From contig NC_088679.1 in the NCBI RefSeq assembly GCF_950023065.1, positions 36,890,001-36,954,000 of the forward strand: DNA of 64,000 nt, read 5' to 3'. A model generated the notes under the pieces. It searched no databases. It was not told the origin of the DNA and was given only the letters and a program-made list of their open reading frames with translations. Shown here piece after piece: positions 37,190 through 45,266 of the stretch (its first letter is position 1; each line of letters begins with the position of its first letter). The translations under genes were made by a program, and so were the position numbers. Origin of the DNA: Planococcus citri. Its lineage: Eukaryota; Arthropoda; Insecta; Hemiptera; Pseudococcidae.

Positions 37190-37256
37190 CTTCAAATAAA
37201 AACAACCAGAAAATTGTACGTGATTATAAAACGATTACTAAACCTAAAATAGAAAG
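37190..37256 (+). CDS. possible internal exon of an unrecognised gene
   Basis: A strong acceptor (TTTCTTTCGTTTTTTTCAG) opens a 67-nt exon ending at GAAAG|GTATCT. In phase 1 it reads SNKNNQKIVRDYKTITKPK, with no stop, a basic and coding-like peptide. It leaves phase 2. It fits the phase of the candidate exons at 29,092 and 31,185, but the following exon could not be placed. Confidence 0.25.
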
Positions 37257-39280
37257 GTATCTAGACCCACAGATACATCAGTTCAAATTATAGGTAGAAA
37301 TTTATTTGGATTCGGATTACGTTCGAGTGTTATAACCGCAAGTGAAACGGGTTAAAGACTCAAGCGCTTCGATAAGGAGGTAATTGCGAAGAAAAATTCA
37401 TCGCCAAGTGCACCGCATCGTGAATTGCACGATTAAGTATAATGTAGTGTAAATCGGCATTCGTTTGCCACCTTCATTTACATTTTAACAACGAAGGGAA
37501 ATTTCCATCAAAAGAGAAATATCCAATTAGTACAGTACTTTTGTAATTACTTCAACTCGTCTAAACGTAGACTGTACAATGCAATGCATGGAAACAAAAG
37601 AGGGTGCAGCTTCAGATGGCGGCAAGGAGAGGAACTGAATGCCTCGCATATCATCTTTAAAACTACGACACTTTTCAATTTGTAAAATCGTCGTATAATC
37701 GAAGAAACAGCACATTGTAGCTTTTAATAAATCCTTTTTATAATATTTTAAAACACCCCGGAGCGAGTTTACCTTTTGTGCGAATTTTTTCAATATTTCG
37801 ACGAGCTCGATGCTTTTTAAAATGTATATTCCGATTAATTGCGAATTTTCATTTTACCTCGGGGGAATCGACGTCGAACATGAAAAAAAAAAACGAGCGA
37901 GAAAGACAGAGGGAAAAATCAACCGAGAATTTCGAATTTAGTTTTTTGACGTCAATTTACTACCCCGAACGGTAATCGAATTATTGGCTAAAAATTTATC
38001 TATTACCGCTTTGCATCGCAATAAACCAGTTTTTACAAAGAGTGAAAAGTATAAAAAGCATCGTGAAACGATGTTTCGTCGAGTATACTAAAAATTACTA
38101 ATTATGATAATGCGCAATTTACGTAGATACCTGCACTACCGAAGAGTGGAAAAAAAACTCGTCAACTTGATTATATGGATCACTTTGAAAAGAGCTTTTT
38201 TTCCCTGCGCTTATTTTTTCATAATGACAACTTCAAAGAAGTGGTGGGTCGTACTTGGTGAAAATGTCAGGCTCTTAAATTGCGCGTTAAAACCGACAAA
38301 ATGAAACGATTAATTTTTTAAATTATTTTTTCAACTTTTACACAGCGATGAAAAATTATTAAAAATTACTCGACGGCGCGGCGGGGAGGTTAATACAGGC
38401 GAATAGAAAGCATACGTTTTACGTTTACGAGAGAAAATTTCGAAATTCTTTTACAACAAAAACTTGTTACTTAATAGGGCAAGAAGAATTTGAAAAGTTG
38501 CAAATTCAAGATGAAAAATTTTACGATGAGCCAAAAGGAAAATTTTTTTACGAAACCTCGAGGCTATCTCGAGTTATATAGTATTTTCAAACACGTTATT
38601 AAATATTTTGCGACCACGATAGCTGAGCATGGGAATTAATTTCATTCTGTCGAGCACCGTTTTCGAGTCGATGGTTGAAATATCGCCGCTTCGCGACTTG
38701 TCTAAGTACATCGTACACGTCGTACGAGTATTACCTACTTCAAAGTAAAGTAGGTATACCGTACAAAGACGCTTGATGAAATTATCGTGTTTCAACAGCA
38801 TGTATGTGTATGTATGTATAATAAAGATGCACACGAGATGGCCTTTTTTCCAACATCCTTCATTAACTCGCTATAAGATGTGTACGAAAGAGGGTAACGT
38901 TGTGACTGATGAATCAGACAAATATATAGAAATGTTTCTTAAGAAGACGTTTTCAAAAGGTTGATGAATTACGTATCAAGTTTTGTCTTTTGCCATGTTT
39001 CCAAACGATTTCTCAAAATATGCTGGCAATACTTTCGGCTTTTGTTTGTCGCATTCGTTTTAATGTATTGGTTTCGATCGACTAACCTATTATAGGTTAT
39101 TCGCGTTATTCGAGTATTTTTGGCAATTTATTCCTCATAATGGTCTCCTTTCGAAGGTATATTTTCGAGGCGACTTAATGAACTCGAGAATATGATTTTT
39201 CACGTACACTATGCTTCTGCAACGTTTAGATTAATTGTCGATATTTTCGTCGTTTCGAACTTCATTTGACTTATGTGCAG
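37257..39280. other. stretch without supported gene
   Basis: An acidic, Lys-rich frame at about 38,878-38,960 (MCTKEGNVVTDESDKYIEM) looks somewhat coding-like and follows CGCTATAAG. Its phase does not agree with the candidate exons on either side, so it is not called. Nothing else was recognised. Confidence 0.35.
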
Positions 39281-39451
39281 GTTAGGGGGATTCTGCGCCA
39301 GGAGCAAGGTGTTATATGCCTAGAAACTGGGAAAATACAACGTGTTCGGTTCATTGCCATGTGGAATTCAAACAGTATTGAGTTTAAAATTAACATGTGT
39401 AATTGTGTATCGAGTTTCCAGTCAATAGTTGCAAAATTCGATTTCAACTAA
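39281..39451 (+). CDS. possible terminal exon of an unrecognised gene
   Basis: After ACTTATGTGCAG an open frame reads VRGILRQEQGVICLETGK and on to FDFN before TAA. The mixed composition, with three Cys and hydrophobic and charged residues, is more protein-like than nearby frames. AATAAA hexamers follow at about 39,496 and 39,504, which could be poly(A) signals. The acceptor works only in phase 0, so at least one exon would be missing between here and 37,256. Confidence 0.2.
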   Translation, partial: VRGILRQEQGVICLETGKIQRVRFIAMWNSNSIEFKINMCNCVSSFQSIVAKFDFN

Positions 39452-40336
39452 AAACTCGGTGCAAAGAGCAGTCCCCGAGGATGTGGATATGAGCTAAATA
39501 AACTAATAAACTCCTTCTATTTGAATTTTAAAAATTCTCATTGTACTGTTTTTCAAATCAAATCAGTCATTGTTTGAAAAAAAAAACTTTCTTGATTCGG
39601 GTAAATAATTCTAGGGAATAGTGAAACCAATATACGTAAATAGGGAGAATTTTGTGGAATAATAATCCACCGAAGTCACAAATCGGTTTGAAAACCATAA
39701 TAATCGTTTTGTGCTTCTTTTGGAACCGATGCCATTAAAAAGCTTAATTTTCCCTTCAATAGGTATTCATAACAAAACCAATGAACATTAATGGGGAATT
39801 TTTTTCAAAAATAATTCAACAGCATGAGTAAAAAACATTATTCAAAAAGACTTTAAAAAATTGTCAGTTCCTAAGTTGAGCTAAAAATAAAAAAATGGTG
39901 AAAGAAAATGATGTCTTTGACCAAAAAATGAAAAAAACAAAAATTGTTATACTATGCATATTTTTTCAAGGACTAGAAAAAGTGCATATTTGATAAGATG
40001 TCCACGAATCATGAAATTTCCTGACGTATGAGCCCGATATTATTTTGCATATTTTGCATTTTTCAGACCAAATTGCATATTTTATCATATTTTAGTGAAA
40101 AAACCTGGATATTTCTGCATACCTAATATTTGAGCATTTTCTAGTAATTTTTTTGCATATTTATAAAAATTTTGCAAAAATTGACATTTTTAAGACTTTT
40201 TTTGTTCAAAGAATCACAACACTGAAAATACTTAAGTGACAAGAAACCGAGTATTTTGGTGGAACATCTCAGAATGCATTTAATACGAGGGGTATCTGGA
40301 AAGTCAGGTATACAGAATTCTAAACATTCAACAAAA

Positions 40337-40501
40337 TGAAGGGCTCTATTCCAAAGTGGGTTAAGTCATTTCAAAAAAAGGCACGTTTTACGGGAAAGGT
40401 GCACCGAGCTTTGGAAACAGAACAAATTTCAGCATCAAAAACTTTAAACGCATTTTTTGGAGGAAAAAATGACTTGACCCACTTTGGAATAGAGCTCTTC
40501 A
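40337..40501. repeat. 35-bp inverted repeat inside the mariner element
   Basis: The arms 40,337-40,371 and 40,467-40,501 share GCTCTATTCCAAAGTGGGT and pair with two or three mismatches around a 95-bp loop. This lies in the part of the element that should encode the transposase C-terminus, so a foldback insertion may have replaced it. Confidence 0.75.
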
Positions 40502-40884
40502 AATGTATTTGATGAAAAAGTGATACTTGATAACTATGTACATTTATATGTACCTCAAAATATAGACTTTCTACTATTTCTCGACATGACTACTTCTCCA
40601 CTTTGACCCATTTTTCCCACCATATTTTCAATTTCAAAATTCCCTCTTCAAAAAACTGTACATGCTGATTTCAGTCGAATTCTATGACCACTGTCTGCAA
40701 CTCCTCGTCACTGTCAAACTTCTGACCACTCAGGTGTTGCCTTAGAGGATTCAGATTTCTTCTCCTATTATGATTTACTCCAAAAAATTATCCTCAATTG
40801 CCTTTGAAGATTTCTTAGCACGCATTTGAGCTTCCAGGGCTTGTGTTCAGCCATTAGTTGTTTGAGCACAATTTCGCGAAAAAT

Positions 40885-41330
40885 TTTTCAAAATTTCAAG
40901 TCATCTTGCCAGATCTTATGAACTACAGACTTGAATTACCTACTTCATCAACAATTTCTCGGATTTCGATTTCACGATCGGCATAAATGAGTTGTTCAAT
41001 GCGGGTGCTTCATCTCTTCTGTACGGGGAGTCATGGGCCAACTTTATCCTCCAAATCTGTCTCTTCAAGGTCACATTTTGAACACCAGATTGATATTTTG
41101 ATTACTGGACATCGCATTATCACCACACAATGCACAAATTTTCTTTGAAGTTTCGTAGATCGTTTTTCTGCGTGATATGCGCGTACTACCCTGCACACTT
41201 CCCCTATCAACGTGTACAGTGGTATCAGTAGCAACATACTCAAAACGGGATAGGAAAAGTTTTACTGCATGTATCGACAAATAGTTTGTGGCAGCTCGAA
41301 GTAGAACCTCACATCTAACACCATACAAAG
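40885..41330 (-). pseudogene. mariner transposase remnant (N-terminal DNA-binding part)
   Basis: On the minus strand, KTIYETSKKICALCGDNAMS resembles the first helix-turn-helix of mariner transposases. Further on, IEQLIYADREIEIREIVDEV (from 41,000 down) followed by a frameshift into VVHKIWQDDLKF matches the second helix-turn-helix and the segment before the linker. Stop codons and at least one frameshift interrupt it. It is a dead copy. Confidence 0.65.
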
Positions 41331-41401
41331 TTTCAAGTCGCTAGCTCAATTCCTTCCCAGTAAAACAAAATGTGTATCTGACTTTCCAGACACCCCTTGT
41401 A

Positions 41402-42057
41402 ATTGCATGCAATTCCTTTAGTTGAATATTTGCAAATTTTTTTAGTTGAATTTCTTATTTTTTCCCCCTTTGTTTCTTGATTTTATGAATTTGATGATGA
41501 ATTTATTAAGTATGAAATGACTTGTTTTACCAATTTTTTAAAAAGAGGTGTATTTTTGGATCACTTGCGTTTATCTTGTTTTGAATTAACAATTTTCACA
41601 TTATTTTTTCAGCTTAAAAAATCCTTTTCAGGGATAACGTGACTCAAACTGAAATTTTTGGCATATTTTCTGCATATTTTGGGTGAGAAAATTGCATAAA
41701 AATCCCAGCTCTACTAATATAGTCGTCTCCAGCACCATATTCCCATCACATCGATCCTGCTCCAATCCTCTTTGCAAATGGCCCAAGTCTCTGATACATA
41801 TCTACTTATACATAAACACTGTGACGTGAGAAGTCTAGCGTTTTTACCAGATTAATACTTATATAGGTACAGTACAATCACTCAAAAATTAATATGGATT
41901 AGTTAATTAGGCTAAGAATTTGTTGGTGAAGGTTCAAAGCTTAATTTACCTTTAAACAAAATCGAAGGAAGTTTTCATCAGCTAAAAGGAGCGTGATATT
42001 TATACAACAATTTGCACAGCTTCCACGTCAGATTGTTTTGAAAGAGAAACGTTGAAA
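41402..42057. other. gene-less stretch between mariner and Copia elements
   Basis: AT-rich sequence with GCATATTTT pieces at 41,650-41,700 that resemble those at 40,040-40,150 and 18,990-19,060. No gene. Confidence 0.5.
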
Positions 42058-42062
42058 ATTTA
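42058..42062 (+). repeat. Copia target-site duplication, left
   Basis: ATTTA immediately before the 5' LTR. The same five bases follow the 3' LTR at 49,140-49,144. Five bases is the usual Ty1/copia duplication. Confidence 0.93.
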
Positions 42063-42300
42063 TGTTAGATCGTGGCTACACTGGAGTAGGCCACGCCTAT
42101 ATTCTCCGACGATCTGTATATGCGTTGTGTAGAATGTTCACGGAGACCAGTTCTCCAGTATGTCGTATATGTATTTTGTGTGTGTTTTCTGTGTACAAGT
42201 GGCGCGATGTTTTGATGTTTAATAAAGGCGTTTAAGCCCCTGTTTGTGTTGTTATTTCGCGATTGCGATGATACGTAAGTTAGAAACGTATTTTCTAACA
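42063..42300 (+). repeat. Copia 5' LTR
   Basis: 238 bp from TGTTAGATCG to TTTTCTAACA. It carries AATAAA at 42,221-42,226, the likely poly(A) signal, and an imperfect dyad GTGGCTAC..GTAGGCCAC near its start. No strong TATA box is obvious; TATATG occurs at about 42,116. It matches 48,902-49,139 throughout. Confidence 0.97.
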
Positions 42301-42320
42301 TGGTGGAGGCGAAGCCGGGT
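42301..42320 (+). other. probable primer-binding site
   Basis: Directly after the LTR lies TGGTGGAGGCGAAGCCGGGT. It starts with TGG, as expected for pairing to a tRNA 3' CCA end. The tRNA could not be named from memory, and it does not look like the initiator-Met type common in copia relatives. A 65-codon basic open frame starts at the ATG spanning the LTR boundary (42,300-42,497). Confidence 0.5.
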
Positions 42321-42347
42321 AACCCCTCAAACGGTAATTCCCGCAGT

Positions 42348-42487
42348 GACGCGAATTCGAAGGTCCGAGGTCCGAGAACAAAATACCTATCTACCAAGAG
42401 ATTAGGTATCAAGGTGACGATGACGCGAACGCGAATTCGGATGCGAGGAGAAGAACAAGATACCTGCCAAGTGATCAAGTATCAAGG
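42348..42487 (+). repeat. diverged tandem duplication after the LTR
   Basis: Copy one (42,348-42,414) and copy two (42,422-42,487) share GACGCGAA..CGAATTCG, a run of GAG/CGAG, GAACAA(A/G)ATACCT, ACCAAG/GCCAAG and a final TATCAAGG. The position just after the primer site suggests a packaging or dimerisation role, but that is inference. Confidence 0.65.
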
Positions 42488-43560
42488 AGATAAGTAAAAT
42501 ATTATCTGGGTAATATGTATCCTTTTCATTATGCATTATTGTACATATTAGTTGGCCAACTTAGGTAGGTTAATGTTATTTGCATGTACATGTATATGTG
42601 TGTGGTGGGTAGATAGGTAGGTACATATCCACATACGGATAGGTATAATATTGTGTGTATTTTAGATAGGTATATACCTACTTACCAATAGGTATTATAT
42701 GTTGCATCAGATTGCTTTTAGTAGATCTACGTATTCGTTCGCTGTTGTCTGCAGCAGCAGCGGCGGATACAGGTTAGGGTGACAGATTCTAAAAATAGCA
42801 TGTGTTTTAGAGTTCCCTTTTGGCGGCATCATTTTACGACTTTGCTTGTTTTACTTGCATGCGTGTGTATAGGTATAGGTACCTATTTTATTACGTTAAA
42901 TATTATGCAGTGGTCATATACTCGTACATGAGTATTTTAAAGGAGTGCTTATGTTTTGAGATCTGCCGCTTGGCTAAAATAATAAGATTTAATGATGCAG
43001 AACTTTTTTATTGTTTTTAAAAAATGTCAACCGGCCGGTGATAAAAGGGATGCGACAAGTGTATGTGTATTTGGAGCTGGAATACTGTGTATTTTTCAAT
43101 TGTGGTGTGCTGTATTTTTCATGATGTATGGAATTTGAAAATTACGAGCTCTTAGTAAATTTTAATACCTAAGATTTCTTTTACCACAAAGAAATCTTAC
43201 AGCTGCAGAGTGGCGAGTTGAGATGCGAGGCACAGAGGTGTGGTTTATTCTTTCAAGTGCCTGTATGTAGTGTAGTACCTACTAGGTTTACATTTAGTAT
43301 TGTGACTGTGACTGTGGTGTATGTTCACGATCTTTTGTGTGCTTTCTTTGGAGATTATTTTTCAATTTTAAATTGATAAAACTACTGAACTATTGATTGT
43401 GCTTTGTGGTGTGTACTCTAGTACAGTTCGAGAGTGTGATTTGCTGATTTGTTTATTGCAGTCAAGGTGAGAAATGATATATGTTTACCTAGGTACTACC
43501 TACTTAAAATGTGATAAGAGTGTGGGTTCATTGTTACACACTGGTTTCAGGATCTCAATA

Positions 43561-43944
43561 TGAGTGTTCCATATTGCTGAAAATGAATCTCAGTGGGTAA
43601 CATGAACGAAAAGTGAGCTATCAAGCAAGTTAATAGCTGGGAATATGAGAGTACCATATTCTTGGGGATGGACTTGTGAGATAGTAGGTATAGGTGAGTT
43701 TGATATTTCTTTATGAAGAAATTTTATTTGATGAAAATTTTAAAAATGAAATTTTGAATTATGTGAGGACCTTCAATCAGTTCAGTAACTGAAAATAATG
43801 AGTGTGCCATATTTTCGGTGACAGTTCTGTTTGATTGTTGTTTTGAGATGTGAAAAATTATTAATTGAATTTTAAATTTAAATTATGATATGAGATCTGT
43901 CTTTTGTGTGTTCATCTGGGTACATGAGTGTTCCATGGCTCATG
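43561..43944 (+). repeat. four copies of a TGAGTGTTCCATATT motif in the leader
   Basis: Diverged copies begin at 43,561 (TGAGTGTTCCATATT), 43,646 (TGAGAGTACCATATT), 43,799 (TGAGTGTGCCATATT) and 43,925 (TGAGTGTTCCATGGC). The last continues into CTCATG, forming a small hairpin with CATGAG. Spacing is 85, 153 and 126 bp. Confidence 0.75.
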
Positions 43945-44012
43945 ATTGGATGCATGGAAAGTCAGGAGAATTATTTAATAATCTTATTGAGTGGTACTTG
44001 CTATTTTTATAG

Positions 44013-45236
44013 ATGAGTAGTCGAGGTCGAGGAAGAGGTCGAGGTCGAGGTCAAGGTCAAGACCAAGGTGGTGACCCAGATTTGATAACTACTATTTTAC
44101 GACAGCAAACAGAAATCCTAAGGGCCCTGCAAGGAAATCCCTCAGGTACAATTTCGATAAAAACTGATTATAAGCTTACCTCTGATATGCGCTTTGATGT
44201 GTGGTATGATAGTTTCTCAAGTGAACTGTCTGCACTTGATCTGCTCGATATAATTCAAACTAATATTATTCCGAATCGTAATTATACTTCGAATGAAATT
44301 GTGATTAGAAAGAATAAGGTTCGGCATATTTTGATTAATCGAATTGATACTAGTTATCACAATAAAATTGTAAATATTCGTGACCCTCTTGAAGCATTGA
44401 CTAAAATCAAGGAATTTAGGAAAGCCGAAATAAATTCTACATCATCGACTTTGCAAAAACAACTTGAGGATCTACATTTTAATAAAGGTTCCGAATCTGT
44501 GGCAGAATTTATTTTGAGATTTGAGGCAGCCGTTCAAAAATTTGAAATGTTATGTAAACCTCTTGAAAACGATGCCAAATGCAATCGTTTCATAATTGCA
44601 GTTAGGGAGCAGTACTCGTTATATGAGTTGACTGCTGAGACTAGGTTCATACAGTCAAATTATGACGAATTGATGAAATTATGTTTATGGTTCGAATCAA
44701 ATGAGAAAGAAAAGCAAGTGCTTGTTACAGAGCCTGCTTCAGCTTTTCGATTTGAAGATGATAGAGGAGGTGTTTCTCAAGGTCAAAATAGTCGAGGTGG
44801 ACGTGGCTTTGGAGGACGTGGACATAGAGGTGGTGGACGTGGATTTGGTGCTGGGCGTGGCAACCGTGGTAATCGAAGTAATCGTGGCAGTGGCGTAGGA
44901 CGTGGAACTGGTCGTGGAAATGGCTATGGAAATGGCTATGGAAATTTTTCAAATTATGGAAATTTTCCAACTCGTGGAGGTTTTCAACATCGAGGAAGGT
45001 TTCAAAATCCCAGGCATAGTTCCGAAGAAAGGCGAACGGATTATTGCTTCAATTGCGGTGCAAATAAGCATCGAGCGTCGGAATGCTTCATCGAGCCTGG
45101 CAGCGGTATACGGTTTTGTTACAAATGCCACAAATACGCTCAGCACATCTCCTCCTCATGTCCCCTAGCCACTCGAGGTAAAATTAAGAACAAAACTCCC
45201 AAAAATAAAAATGATAGTGAAAAAGACAAAAAGTAA
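44013..45236 (+). CDS. gag: Copia Gag (capsid and nucleocapsid)
   Basis: 407 residues from ATG to TAA. The first 20 residues are an Arg/Gly repeat. Residues about 40-235 form the capsid-like part found in copia Gag proteins. Residues about 252-335 are a second long RG/RGG and Gly/Asn-rich block, expected to bind RNA. Two zinc knuckles follow: C345-X2-C348-X4-H353-X4-C358, of the standard CCHC spacing, and C369-X2-C372-X5-H378-X4-C383, with one extra residue. The last 18 residues are Lys/Asn-rich and are encoded by the candidate intron. Gag should assemble particles around the genomic RNA. Unspliced RNA would make this form. The ATG is directly preceded by an acceptor-like TATAG. Confidence 0.95.
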   Translation: MSSRGRGRGRGRGQGQDQGGDPDLITTILRQQTEILRALQGNPSGTISIKTDYKLTSDMRFDVWYDSFSSELSALDLLDIIQTNIIPNRNYTSNEIVIRKNKVRHILINRIDTSYHNKIVNIRDPLEALTKIKEFRKAEINSTSSTLQKQLEDLHFNKGSESVAEFILRFEAAVQKFEMLCKPLENDAKCNRFIIAVREQYSLYELTAETRFIQSNYDELMKLCLWFESNEKEKQVLVTEPASAFRFEDDRGGVSQGQNSRGGRGFGGRGHRGGGRGFGAGRGNRGNRSNRGSGVGRGTGRGNGYGNGYGNFSNYGNFPTRGGFQHRGRFQNPRHSSEERRTDYCFNCGANKHRASECFIEPGSGIRFCYKCHKYAQHISSSCPLATRGKIKNKTPKNKNDSEKDKK

Positions 45237-45255
45237 TTAAAAACCTGAATTATAG
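45178..45255 (+). other. candidate 78-nt intron between gag and pol
   Basis: The segment starts at CGAG|GTAAAATT and ends at AATTATAG|CG. It holds both in-frame stops between gag and pol (TAA 45,234-45,236 and TGA 45,246-45,248). Its length is 26 codons. The donor leaves codon position 1 and the acceptor resumes at position 2, so the frame is kept. Removing it fuses Gag residue 388 to Pol in one frame of about 1,506 codons. A branch-site-like TAAT or CTGAAT lies inside; the pyrimidine tract is weak. Splicing is inference. Confidence 0.55.
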
Positions 45256-45266
45256 CGCTACACGAG

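Larger units (their letters stand above)
40286..41399 (-). mobile_element. mariner-family element, decayed
   Basis: Inverted ends CGAGGGGTATCTGGAAAGTC and (reverse-complemented right end) CAAGGGGTGTCTGGAAAGTC are flanked by TA on both sides (40,284-40,285; 41,400-41,401). At 1,114 bp it is a little shorter than a usual 1.3-kb mariner. Transposase remnants lie on the minus strand near the right end. The C-terminal half, with the catalytic DDD/DDE region, was not found. Confidence 0.8.
42301..44012 (+). promoter_or_regulatory. unusually long Copia leader
   Basis: 1,712 bp separate the LTR from the gag ATG, against a few hundred at most in typical copia elements. It contains short upstream frames, a diverged duplication (42,348-42,487), a GCAGCAGCAGCGGCGG patch (about 42,751-42,766) and four copies of a TGAGTGTTCCATATT motif. 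It ends in CTATTTTTATAG touching the ATG, a splice-acceptor-like sequence. A strong donor-like site, CAAG|GTGAGA, lies at 43,467. Part of the leader may thus be an intron. Confidence 0.7.

Noticed and set aside
42065..42478. 137-codon minus-strand frame over the 5' LTR and the similar frame at 48,904-49,140
   Set aside because: Both are the antisense of the LTR; the shared sequence comes from LTR identity, not from a conserved protein.
44701..45168. Overlapping frames within gag, including His-rich and Val/Met-rich readings
   Set aside because: They are shifted or antisense readings of the RG-rich gag repeat.
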